Shown here one piece after another: positions 36,615 through 49,100 of a stretch of DNA of 64,000 nt (position 1 is its first letter; the number at the start of each line of letters is the position of its first letter). The translations under genes were made by a program, and so were the position numbers. Source of the stretch: Hippasteria phrygiana (taxonomy: Eukaryota > Echinodermata > Asteroidea > Valvatida > Goniasteridae); the NCBI GenBank assembly GCA_037893225.1, contig JAZGUH010000067.1, forward strand, positions 372,001 through 436,000. The letters run 5' to 3'. A model generated the notes under the pieces. It was not told the DNA's origin. It did no database searches and was given only the letters and a program-made list of their open reading frames with translations.

Positions 36615-38873
36615 TTACGTGATTGCAAATGTCCCCCTCTCCCTTCCCCTCCCCCCTCTTCCTCCTCCTCCTTCTCAATCATCCCCATTATTACCAACAT
36701 CACCACGCATCATCGTATCCCCCTCCCCTGATCCCCATTACTGTCATCACACTCCTTCAAGATATAGATCCCATCGTCGCCCACAAAACATAAAAGAGTC
36801 GTCTGCTACACGCAATAGACCATGTAAGTCTTGCGCATAAAGGTCACGATTGAACTTCCGGGCACCTCCGAGCCGCCGGCTATAGGACTTTTACGTGTGG
36901 TTGATTTTGTTTTCTATAACGAAGATCTGAACCATGAAACGGCCATAAATATGGATGATAAATTCAAAAGTAATTTTACAATATATGAAAACATGTATGA
37001 CTGTCTAAATTATTGAAGAAAAGTAGAAAAACAAATTTGACCTGAGCGTCAGGTTGCAACGTGATTAGCTCATTGTCGGAAAGAGAAAGCCCGGCCCCAA
37101 AACCCCTGTACTGCATCCTCTGGCGCTACGGACGTAATTGAACGTACGTACATACATAAATTATATGCGACTACCGCCTTATACTGCAAAATGGTCCACG
37201 CTATTAAGACTGGCGCGTGAACCAGAACAATGGTGAATGACGTACGTATGACGTACTAGACTTTTTCGTTCTCCTTTTCTCTAATTTGATATATCATTCA
37301 CATTTTGTAAATTGAAATGAAAAAAAGAACAGCGTAAAAACAAATTATTTCAAGAAAACTACTCGCTTTACACTTTGAAGCTCCTATTCGAGGTGTCCGG
37401 AAGTTCGGTTTCTCGTAAACTCTCGTACGTTCTCGAGGTCAACTTACACGCTCTATTGAGTCGTCGAGCCGGCTGGTGATCCTACGTCATCAACCATCGT
37501 ATGGGAACGTCGCCATTGCCTCCCGTGTGGAGGTACGTGTGCATGCACGTATCGCTACTTCTGCCGGACGGCGGGAACACGAAAGCATACCGCGCAGATC
37601 GTTTATGACACAGCAGGATTTGCGCGGACACGCGGCGACATCTAACCTCCCCGGTCGAACCAAGCAATAACGGTACGGAAACGACAACGCTCTGTAGGCC
37701 GATCAGTGCAGTGCGTCTATACTGTGAACCCAACAGCACACCCGTCATCAATTGAACGGTAAGACGTTGTTCTGCTGTACGGATGCAGTGCGATGCTCGT
37801 GTAGTGTTACTGATAATGTAATGTAAATAACTCATCTCCACGATTTGTCGCACAAGGCCAGGAAGAGGTGACGGAATTTAAGTGAAACTGAACGGTAGGT
37901 ATGTAGGCCTACATGTATTGCTAGAGGGGTTATCAAACTCGTCGTTTCAAATCGGAGTGAATTGCACTGGCTATCTAGGCTACCATAGATAGCAATGTAG
38001 TGTTGCTGCAGCGTCAACAATACTGTGGTATAGCTAGGCCCTACTCCTGATCTTATATCCATTGCTGGTTAAATGTCATATCACAGTCTGGTTTAAGATT
38101 TCATCAGAGGTCAAATGAAGACAGTGTTGGTTGTCATGGTATTATAATTGTGACCAAATAATCTAATTTTGTATTGCTGAATGGATTGTCACGCAAGGTC
38201 TCAGAACCATTGTGCATAGTTGTGTTTTCAACAACTGAGTGTAATTGCTATGGCTTCACTCGTAGGCTACAGACAGGACGGCGCAGTTATTAAATCGCAT
38301 TGTTTAGACAGTGAAGCGCACTGTTTAGAAAATAATGTGTATTTAGATAAGGTGTAAGATCGTTGTTACGTAGCTACATACACCACATACATTTGAAACT
38401 GGTATCGTTGAGTGCACGTATTTATTATAATTTTCTCTCCACACACAAGCCTTGCCTATTTCACTTCCCACTTCAGGCTTGTGGTAGACCCTTTCGCTTG
38501 GAACAACCATTGTGGGTCCTTAGGATTAATTTGATTATGTTTAATCTAAACGTTGGATACAAGTTAGTCTTCCCATTTTATGTCTGCATAGTAAGCAGTG
38601 ATAAAATTGCCCTCATGCATTATTAGCGCTCGTGGCGGTTTTCTGTATTCTGTTTTAATTAATAATTTGGGAGGCTAATCATCCTTACTCGCAGCTGGGG
38701 TGCTAAATTGCAAAGGACGCGGCTACAACGTGATCGAGTCTAAGGCACTTAATTCAGTACCGATTGATAATAATTATCAATTTACTGCTGTTATTGTCAC
38801 CTCTTGATGCAACGAATTAGATGAAATACTGTCATGTGTCGCAAGCATATCTAATTCAACGACAAGTCATAAC
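36615..38873. other. Intergenic DNA with a CpG-rich part
   Basis: 36630-36760 is C-rich (CTCCTCC-type). 37380-37700 is CpG-rich and could hold a promoter or first exon, but no coding exon is recognised. The rest is AT-rich and unassigned. Confidence 0.4.
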
Positions 38874-38875
38874 TA

Positions 38876-39567
38876 CACTGTAAAAAGACCCATTGTTTTT
38901 TACGACAATTTCCTGGCAGTTTGGACGCCAGCGCAATACCTTAAAAAAACGGGAGTCTAACGACTCATGAACACCGTTATTTTACGTTGCTGTCCCTTAA
39001 AATAACCCTGCTATTCCCGTAAAAATACAGGGTATAAAACATTCTACTAAGTCACTGGAAACTTGGTGTAAGTAATCACAAATTTACAGAAATGGGAACC
39101 AGACTAAATAGACGTGATTATATTATACATTACTGTAGATATCAAATGTACAAATACTACGGTAATTTACTACACACTTATGTCGCGCTTTAGCTTTATA
39201 TTCAGCATATCCTGCCATCATGAAGTCACGGTTTCCGATGAAAAATTTCAATATTTGAATACAAAAGAAAATGTAATGCGATTTCTCGCCTCTGTTTACA
39301 AAAAGTCTAAATTCCTATGTGGAATTGCTGAAATAATTAAATACTTTAGTAAAGAAATCGTGTTTTTGTACAAAACACTACAATTTAGGATGACTTGTGT
39401 GAACACAAATTTCCTCAGATCTGACTGGTCAGTTGCTGCGTAATGAGATTCGTGTATATAGGAGAACATGAGATTTTACGTTCAAAACCCATTCAAACTA
39501 AAATACGGTGATGGTCTGTTTTTTTACAGGGGGAAAAACCCGTGATTTTACGGGATTTTTTACAGTG
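38876..39567. mobile_element. TA-flanked element with CACTGTAAAAA ends
   Basis: 692 bp between TA (38874-38875) and TA (39568-39569). Left end CACTGTAAAAAGACCC; the right end on the other strand is CACTGTAAAAAATCCCGT. The longest frame inside (39114-39443) has no recognisable domain. It looks non-autonomous. Confidence 0.7.
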
Positions 39568-39569
39568 TA

Positions 39570-41823
39570 ACGATAAACTAGTAGTTTGGGTTACTTAAAT
39601 TCGTAGATTATTGTTCAAATGTGAATTGTGCCAATCTTATTACAGCTGATGGCATTAATAACATAATGTCGGGGTTCGGTGAATATTTTGTTTCTAGCTA
39701 AATAATTTCCTAATTATGATTCTCTCTTTATACGGGGCTTGCAGAAATAAATCCACAGTGACCTTGCAGACGATGTTATGAATACTTTAGTCATGTAAAC
39801 CCTACGCATATAGGCACAAGTCAAAGGTTATAAACCCAAATACTCTTATTACACTGAAGTAACTCGTTCATTTGTAATTGTTGTCTTCACCGGTCATTTC
39901 TTGTAGGAAAATTACTCTTGGTTTTGCATACACGACTCAAGAGGTGCCAATTTGGAAGGTGCATTGCAACATCTTATATCAGCCAAGATTTTAAATTGTT
40001 ACTGAAAACTGTGTACTGACAGTATATAAGGAATCCGCAGAAAAATCTTCAAGTTGAAGTTTGACTATGGTGTTTCAAGGCTAAGGAAAGATACAGAAAT
40101 AAACATTGACGTATGTACTATGTACACGGAATCCTTTCCTGAGACCAGCTCTTATACATTCGTAATCTACCAAGCTAGTTTATGTTATTGTATACCCTCC
40201 GTGCTTTCGTTTTCTCTCCACGGGCAATGTCAGTTAATTATATTGATCGAGTGAATTTGACACCGAGGTCACGCGTGCACGCGGGCCTTTTTATATTTGG
40301 TGTTAAGCAATTATCTGCATACAAGAGATCGGCGTTGTGGAAAAATATAATTTTAATTGGACAGAACTGTATGCACATGCATGACATGTGTATAGCAGAC
40401 GTCACGTACACATAATATATGTGTACTTAATTTGCGGGACATGCAGTGTTGTCTTGCACACAGCGGCGGCGATTTCTCGTCAAGGTTGGGGGACGGAGGA
40501 AAAAGCACACAACCAACAACAATTGTTCTGATCTCTTTGTATTCTGGTGCATTCTGGCAGTGCATGTAAAAGCCAGTGACCCATCAAATGTATATGACCA
40601 TGGGGAAATTCATTTGGGGGACACTGCCATAGGCTAGCCGTCCCCTTTCCCCAAAATATTTTGATGAATGTCTTTAATCGCTCCCTGGTTTTGGTATTGT
40701 GCTTTGCATGAAACCAGAAGGATTGTATTTGTTCTCCATATTTAAGCTCTGTTGCTTTGATGTCGACGCCATGGAGGTGTAGTGCGTAAAAAAAAAAAAA
40801 AAAAAACATAATTATTTAGCGCCATATCTTTTTTTTTAAAAGGAGGAGGCCCCTTCTTAATTACATTTTTAGATCTTGCCCAGCAGTATTTTCAAAGATG
40901 GCCGCCCCTTTTTGTAAGATGGCTAATTCCGCCGAGTGCATGGAGTCCACGTAATCGATTTAAAGCATTCAATATATCGACTGTGAGGTATTTCCTCCCT
41001 TCCTTTGGGCATTTTTATGGATTATTTTGAGAGAGAGAGAAAAAAAAGAATTATAAGAGGCTGCATTGAAAAGGGGGACGGAAACGTTGAACCTTAAAAA
41101 TATTTTCAATTGAAATCACCCAATACAAGGCTAAAAGCCATCCATGTAATTGAAAGGGTTACGATCAGAGGTGGTAGGGTTGGCGACATTTTGATAACCA
41201 TACCACCTTGAAGGTTTTCCTAGGCCCAGATCTAAATCCAGAGAAATAATCCAAATTTTCAGACCTGCAGACCAGGGCGGGGTAACATCCCCCTGAGTGA
41301 GACCAACGCACACAGTCATGTAAACGGGTGCAATCGTGGACCTCCCATTGTTCCTCTTTTGTTTATACTCTAACTTTTTCGGAAGGCCTCCCATTGGTTT
41401 TGTACACGATTTTCAATCGTGGACGTTAGGTCAAACGTGGACCCCTTTGTCTACGCCCGAATTCTTTTGTCCTAGGTCCACGATTGCCGGCATATACAAA
41501 CTCACCTACCCTCAACGCGTTTTTACAAATTATAATGTGCTATACGCAGAGCAACTTATGAACGTTTTTCTCAATTTTAAGAACAAATATTTCTTACACA
41601 GATAGAGGGAGGAAATTTATACTTTGTTTTGTTGTTATCACGACACAAAATTTAATGACATTTTCGAAACTCACATATAGAAGACGAGTTTCCGATCTTG
41701 TTTTTTATGCAAATCGCCCCCAAAGGGCACTCGAGGTGTGGGCTACAGAGGAAAGTGTGGAAGAACTAGCCCCTCACACTGAAACAAGACAAGATAATCT
41801 GATCTCTTCACAGTATGAATAAG
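39570..41823. other. Unassigned intergenic DNA
   Basis: No gene recognised. A poly-A run lies at about 40789-40806, and a C/G-free AT-rich part near 39600-40100. Confidence 0.4.
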
Positions 41824-41985
41824 GTCGGGATGGGTAACTACGTCCACTGCAAGGCATTAAAAATGCCTCTACCCATATTAAGCGTAGAAGTGCTATAGCC
41901 CAGGACTGGGCTCGAACACACAACTTGCAGAATTACCCACAGACCACGAATTCAATGCTCCAAACCACTAGGCCACAGCACTTCC
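41824..41985 (-). mobile_element. tRNA-derived SINE
   Basis: On the minus strand it starts GGAAGTGCTGTGGCCTAGTG, with an A-box-like CTAGTGGTTTGGAGC and a B-box-like GTGTTCGAGCCC, then a short body ending in GTAGTTACCCATCCC. The same head as 4465-4601. Confidence 0.7.
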
Positions 41986-42899
41986 AATATTTTTTTGTGA
42001 TCGACTGTCTCATCTGCAAGTCAACCCCCCACCCTTATCTGCATGGGATAAACGGTAACATGCATACGCCGAATTGAAATAAATAAGACGAGGTCAGGAA
42101 AGGTTTGTAATTGGGGCTGCTTCCATCTTTGATGTTGTCCTCGTCAAGCTGTGTTTAAATTTACACCCACAGTCATGAACGAGAATAACTAGCCGGTTTA
42201 ACCAGGCACGCATGCACGCAGAGCAGGCAAAGTATAGAAATCAAATCAAATCAGTCAATTATTAGATTCACAGAGAACCCAGCGCATACAGCTATAGAGG
42301 CGCTGCTATTCTATTTACAACCAACGGAAAAGGTCAGGTCCGTTGAAAACACGCTATCTATTGCTTGTTAAATGTAACTTTGGTTAGCAAACCATGACAT
42401 AATTAATTGCTAATCGTTCTCTGATAATTGTTAATCAGGGGCGGATCCAAAGTCACATTGAAGAGGGGCGGACCAAGACGTAAATATGACCTCGATAATG
42501 GAGGTTTACCATGAATAATTCTTCATCATTTTGTGTCTCAGCTCCCATGAAAGCAGCATCAGGAACGATAAATAATGCTAAAACTTCAGTTGGAGATTCA
42601 GTTTGCTGCGAGTGTTCTGTACCTTTTATGGGCAGGATGAATGCGGTCACGATAGGGGCTTTCCACACCATCACAGTAAGCTGTGAATGCAAGCGCTGAT
42701 TGTACATGTATTCAGTTGCAAAATGATGGTATGTGAAATTCCCCAAGAAATTACTGCCTGTGTCTGACGCGTACAGACTAGTAACAAAGGTCAGAATCGT
42801 CCCGTTTGTTACCCGTACATTATCATTTTCATGTATCCTAGATAATATCCTCGCGATTCTGACACTTCTGGATCTCTTACCCCAAAAAGCCTAACGAGA
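41986..42899. other. Upstream region of the CD20-like gene
   Basis: No coding exon recognised. It should contain the promoter or 5' untranslated sequence of the gene starting at 42900. A GGGGCGGATCC repeat end lies near 42438. Confidence 0.4.
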
Positions 42900-43172
42900 A
42901 TGACAGCATCAACAGACAACAAGCGTGGCTCTACCGCCGACCTGCAACCAACGGCCGGCCCGACAGCCCCCAGCGGTGATGCCGACATGGACCAGCCGTC
43001 TGCTAAGGAGCAGCGCATCACCAGCATGCGGGTCATCACGGCCGTGCTGGTCGTGCTAGCCCTGCCCCACTTCGTCCTCGGAGGAATCTGTTCGGCCGCC
43101 GGCATCGTCCTGTTTGGCCAGTCACCCATCTGGCTTGCCTACACCGTGGCACCCATATGGAGCGGCAGTTGT
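42900..43172 (+). CDS. CD20-like gene, exon 1
   Basis: 91 codons from ATG to TGT, donor GTAAGT. GC-rich coding sequence in AT-rich surroundings. It encodes a polar N-terminal tail, one complete transmembrane helix (MRVITAVLVVLALPHFVLGG then ICSAAGIVLF) and the beginning of a second. Confidence 0.75.
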
Positions 43173-46100
43173 GTAAGTGTAAATTCAGAGTTCAATTTTT
43201 GGACCTGCCAAGCATAGAAATTTGCTTAGCATAAAAAGTGTTGCTTAAGTTGGTAAAAAAGGTATACCAGCTAAAACTCCATATGATTTTCATGCTATTA
43301 AAAGGGAAAAACAGCTGCATGAAAATTGGGTTGTAATGTTGTTTAGACCGAGGATGACTTTCCGAGCTGAGCAAATGTTTGTGTCCAGCAGCTCCATGAT
43401 AACATGTCTTCACTCCACTGACGCATGCTTACATTTGTTAACAAAATGTGACTACAATTTTGAGAGTTGCCTTTGTTGCAATAAAAAAGTAACTTCTTAA
43501 TGTCATGATCTCAAACAAAGTTGTTGTCATACTTTGTAACAGAAAAAAAAAGCCAATATGCCGATTTCCAATTTTGCAAAAGTAATTTCCAATGCTGTTA
43601 CTTCTCATCGTCCTTTTCATCGACTATTTTGTTAGTACTGTGTACTTTCTTTGTATTTATGCACATTCGTTGTATAGACCTATGTGAATAACGAATATCG
43701 AACTAACTTCACTGTCATGTTTATAACCTCTCTTACTGCCCGCAACTACGTTGTCAGCCCTGCCAATGCAATATTATACCTTTAAGTTGTGTACCCTGAC
43801 AAAATCATTTCATATCTGAAATGAGGACCACTATCCGTTAGAGACAATACTATTTATTGTGTTAGTTTTCAGTGATAAACTGTTTGGCGTACAGGCCTAT
43901 AAGTAAAACTACTTGATTTCAGTTGATAATAGAAAAAGAATTCAAGTTTGTAGGTCCAGAAAAGAAACCGTTCATTGAAAAGTAATGGATAATGTTTTTG
44001 GAGAAAGGCCGGGTGTGAGGTGAGTATTTCAGGTCAGTCCAGAAGGAAGCCATTTGTAGCCATATTTTTTAAGTTGAACTAAAGAGGCAAGGTTGTGTAA
44101 AAATGTGAAATACATGCACTGTAAAAGCGTTGGGCAAGGAAAAATTGGGCAAATATGATTTACCCAGAGGTTGGTAATTTTTAGTACAAATGTTGGTCAT
44201 TTTCCAAAAATATTACCCAACACCAGGTGCTCTAAATTGTTGAAATATACGTTTGATAAAAAATGTGTAAAATTTGACCAAATGTTTTATAACTCAATTA
44301 CCCCAACTGAGTTGGTCAATTTTAGTTTGCCAGTTTGGGCAACAGTTTACCCAACAAAATGAACAACCTTATTAGGGAACAACAGTTACCTTTTCACTGG
44401 TCTGTTTGTGTCAAACGTTTGGTCATGATGGAGGATCTAAAATGTGACGAATTAGGAAAAACTAAGCTAACAATGGATTTAACCTGTCAAAATCTACTCG
44501 GTGAAGAAAGTTCAGGCTCGCTGCTTAGCGTTTGAAGCATATGAATTTGTTAACCCCACTTTTGTTCACTTCATTTCACAGTTTAAATCTCGCGCGTAGA
44601 GTATACCACAGAGGTCTAGGGTTATTAAATTGGATTAACGCTGGCCCTGTGTAGCTGTGCGTTCGGCCCTGAAATGTGGCCCGGCACACTCCATTCACAA
44701 AATGGGTAAAACAAATCATGTTTGGCACGAGGGCATGCATAAACACAGGCACTGGTTTATAGCTGCAAGTAGGAAACAAAGATATAGTTAAGTTTAGTAA
44801 TTGTTAAATTTTCTAAACAACACATAATCTCAATTATTTTGGAAAAGACATACGTATGTGGGTGTACATGCATATATATACTCCCCACATACAAAATGGT
44901 ACGGCCCAATAAACAAGTGCACGTTCTTTGCATCACATAATTTCTGTAGCTGTCTTGAATGAACAGTATTCAGTTCCAAATTTACATTATTTCAAAATGA
45001 AATTAACTCCTCAAAAGAACACAGTTTTAATCCCAGATAACTGATTCACAAATGGATAGTTTTTAAATGTCTTAGTTACAGTAAAATCGAAGAAAATCTG
45101 TCTTGTAAAACGGGTGATGAGCAGAGTCCAAGATCATGTAACGCGTGGTAAGCAATGGTAGATCGATGTAAGTCTCGAACAATGCCTTATCGATCGAAAG
45201 TTGTCATTGGCCACTTTTTTCTTTGTGAAAAGTACGTAGGTTTTTTTCAACCAATCATAACAGGTTTTACATGTACGGAAAGAGGAGGATCTAAGCTATT
45301 CGATTCCGTTTAACCCCGTACGATTCGATACTCCAGTAAGGAGTTACAGTCAAAAGAGTCGACGCGAGGGAGCTCAATCGGTGCGTTTACACAGAAAAAT
45401 GATGAAAAGTTCACATTTTCAAAGCCGAAAGTACGTGGATTTTTTTCAAGATAAAATATATGTATATATATCACGAGAACGACAAAGAGTTAAATCGTAT
45501 AGAACCGTTTAACCCGGTGAAAAAGACCGCATGGTTATCAAACTATGACTCGAAACGTCGAAAAAACGGGTCATTTAACGCGGATTTTCGCCCGGAAATG
45601 GGCCCCGCACAGAGGTTTGAGCTTAAGTGAACACAACAAATTCATATGCAGAGAATAAACCCCACATTTGTTCATTAAACCTATATAAACTATACAGTGA
45701 TTTAACTTGAGCACTTCAATACGTGGTATTTTTCGGAAGGAAATTTGGCAGTCCTCCAAAAAAGCTTCCAAATATTGGTCTGGATTTGACAAATTTCTGG
45801 GTTTTGGGAGAGTAGCGCGTACCGTACCGTGGTATAACTTGTTACATTTATCGCGCACCTTATGCACGTGCGATCAGTCCGTCGGGGGGGGGGGGGGGGG
45901 GGGGGGGGTACCGTGCACACATCACATCGAGTAATGGCCGGTGAGTAGAGCTGTCTGTACGCTCTCTCGTCTCGGTTCAACTTCAAGTTGAAACTGCCCG
46001 AAATATCTCATCTTGTGAGCTGGCTTACGAATGTTTGACAAGATATTTTAATAAGGTGATCAGTGATTCACATAGGCCACCATGTCTTCGATGGTAATCT

Positions 46101-49100
46101 GTATTTTGGACAACATAACAACTACTTCGTAGTACCATGGAGTAGGCGGCTGGCCGCCTGGGCGGTCGTTCTACAGGCAGCTATAACTGATTGATGTGAG
46201 GCTTTTCTTGTGCACCGTGATCATGATGTTAATGTTAGTGAAGGTGACTGTAATGTATTTGAAAGTAACGCTAACCAGAACCGGGATCAGCATATTTAGA
46301 CTTAAAGCCAACTTGAGAAACCATCACGGCATCGGAAAACGTTCTCCAGACTTAGAGTTGATTGAACATAAATATACAAATAAATAAAGAGACATCATAA
46401 ATTTGTTAAGAAAAAACCCAGACCAATCAATGATAAAAGAGGGCCCCATTTGTGGGGGAAAAAGCTTTGACCAATAAAATATGGAAATCAAGAGACCATC
46501 TATTGTTCAAAATGAAATAACTAATAAAATGCACAACATGCATGTCCAACTGTATTAATGAAAGCTCGTGGACCAACCATTTTGGTGAAGCGCTTTTGCC
46601 CAACTTCTGGTCACAACGGCTTGCTATAAAGAGAGTTGGGAAGTTGATATTTGCACCAATTTTGGGCAAGAAATTTGTCAAAATTTGCCCAACATTTTTT
46701 AACGTGTGTAATTAGAAAGTTTCCTACATTGAAACAAAATGTGGAGATAGGGGATGTTAGACTGGTTGTGAATAACAATAACAAATAGACAAACTTTTGC
46801 CTGTGGCAGGTTACCCCTTTCCCCCCACCCCAACCGGATAATTCACTGATTCTGTGAAACGGACATTTTTTTTCAGTTTATCTGGCTTTTTCACCAGGCC
46901 AGTTTCAAGCTGAGAAATCAATTTGTTTCGATCATCATCAGGTGGAATTCACATGGAATGACTTGACGACAACAAATGCGAAACAATCATACAGATTTTT
47001 GCCGTTTTCTTATTAGTCTCACAGGCTACACAGACACTTTAACATTGAGAAGCACTCTATTTACTTGCCAAAATATCACAAATTGATGAGCTCGGTACCA
47101 TGGGTGATGACTATAATAAATAATAGATGTGATTTACGTCAAATTATTAGCCTGCAGTGACACATGGGATAAGCTATATATAAATAGCTGAACGCGAGGG
47201 AGTTGCACTTTATATAAATAAGATACCGAATTTAACCACATGGCGAATTACTCAGATACTTTGAAAGAACTTGTTTTCATCCTTACCTTCGCTTGTTTGT
47301 TTAATAGAGTTATTTTATTTTTCAGATTTATTCCAGACTTGTATTGCTGATTTTTTTTGTCTCTTCTTGTTCGCTTTAGTTTGTTTTAATCTCGACGTTT
47401 TCTTCAAGTTACTATGCCCGTGCTCTGGCTGAAAATGTCAATTTAATGGACTTCCCCTACTAAGGAATTCTGGAAAAAAATTGCATTTTTTAAATAAAAG
47501 AGCACTTAATACACTCTGCACTGAGTGCACTCTATTTGGTCTTTCTAAAGTATATTGTTTTATTATGTGCTACACGCGAAGATTGTCACATACACTAACA
47601 TGTTAAAAATTAGGAGCGTCCCGCTCCTAATTCTAAATTTGAAACTTACTAACCAGATTTCTTTGAGAAATGTTTAACTGGAAAGCTCAGAACTACTGCA
47701 AAAACATTGTTTAGCAATTAAATACTTTTCTAAACACTTTCTTGCTATCAGTTTGTAAACACGTTTCATGTTTAGCTATTGACGGATATTGTTTAGCCAT
47801 TGAACATTGATGTTTAGGAATTGGACACGTAATGTCTAACTTCTAAACATGTTTACAAACTGCATGGTATCCAGATTGTGTTTAATTGCTAAACACAGTT
47901 TTTAGAGTGTAATGCTGACAATGTTTTTCGGGATGATACACCCCAAAGTACGGACACTATAGCAGTCTTTTTAATTTAAAGATGCAGTAAAACGGAAATA
48001 ATAAATTTGATTTCAACCTATAAATAAGAAGAACTGTTGTTAATCTTCACATATATGACAACAAACGACATTTAAGACTTAGGCCTAGTCTTCTGCCAAA
48101 AAAGAGAGACTCTTTTGACGTGTTTTCCCCCGTCCGCGACAGCCTTTCATGAAAATGATGCTACGTCATCAATCTATTTACATGTCATGCATTATGCACG
48201 TTTGAAAAATGACGTCACATGTTGTACTGAGAGCTAGTAGTACTACTAGCCGCGGTGTGTGCGTGCGCTGTGCAACAACGTACGTTGACGACAAGGCCTG
48301 TACACATGACACTATACTGGACGGTGAAATAGGTTGAAATTAATATGTCCGAAAGTGACGAAAATTGGGAAGATGAGATCGTCAACTCATCAAGCGATTC
48401 CTCCCCTGATGACCTGAGTTCATCAGCAGACGATAAAGAATTAGAGGGTGACATTAATGTTGTCGAAGTACGCGGAGCGGAGCCCTACCGCTTTGAACCA
48501 CCAGCAGCAAGCAGTCAGAGCACCGGGTGATGAAGACGGTCAAGAAGCAGCAGTTGCTGAACAAGATCAGAATCGGCTTCGCAACACGGACTGGTAAATG
48601 ACAGTATATTTAATAATTAATGATGATTTCCATTGAAATAACCGTGCAAACAAATAATAAATATATAAATGACTAAAACCTGACCATTGACGTGGAACCA
48701 TGACTATGAATGTGATTGGGTGATGAATTGGTGAACGGACAATGACTCGAACATGTCGAATGGTCGAACGTGACGCGTAGTTCATTCCGAATTTTCCCTG
48801 AATTTCTTTCAGTTGTGTTGCCAAACTTTTGTGTTAATGAGCGTCAAACTCATTCAGTATGCTGTTAATTATTTCGGATATCTTTTTTTTTAAAGATTTT
48901 TTTTCAAAACTCACGAACACACATTATGTCCGGAAACTGGGCACACGTGTACATGTACCCTCCGTGCGCATGGATGAAGCATATTGAACCAGCGTACAGT
49001 TGTTCTTCAGTATGTGCAGTCAAAAAAATGTATACCCGCCTTCAAATTTGTCCAAACACCCCCCCCCCCCCCTTGCCAATTTTTAATTTTTTTTTGCTTG

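Noticed and set aside
35938..36678. Paired frames of 60-90 codons on both strands
   Set aside because: They are mirror images across the palindrome arms and carry no domain.
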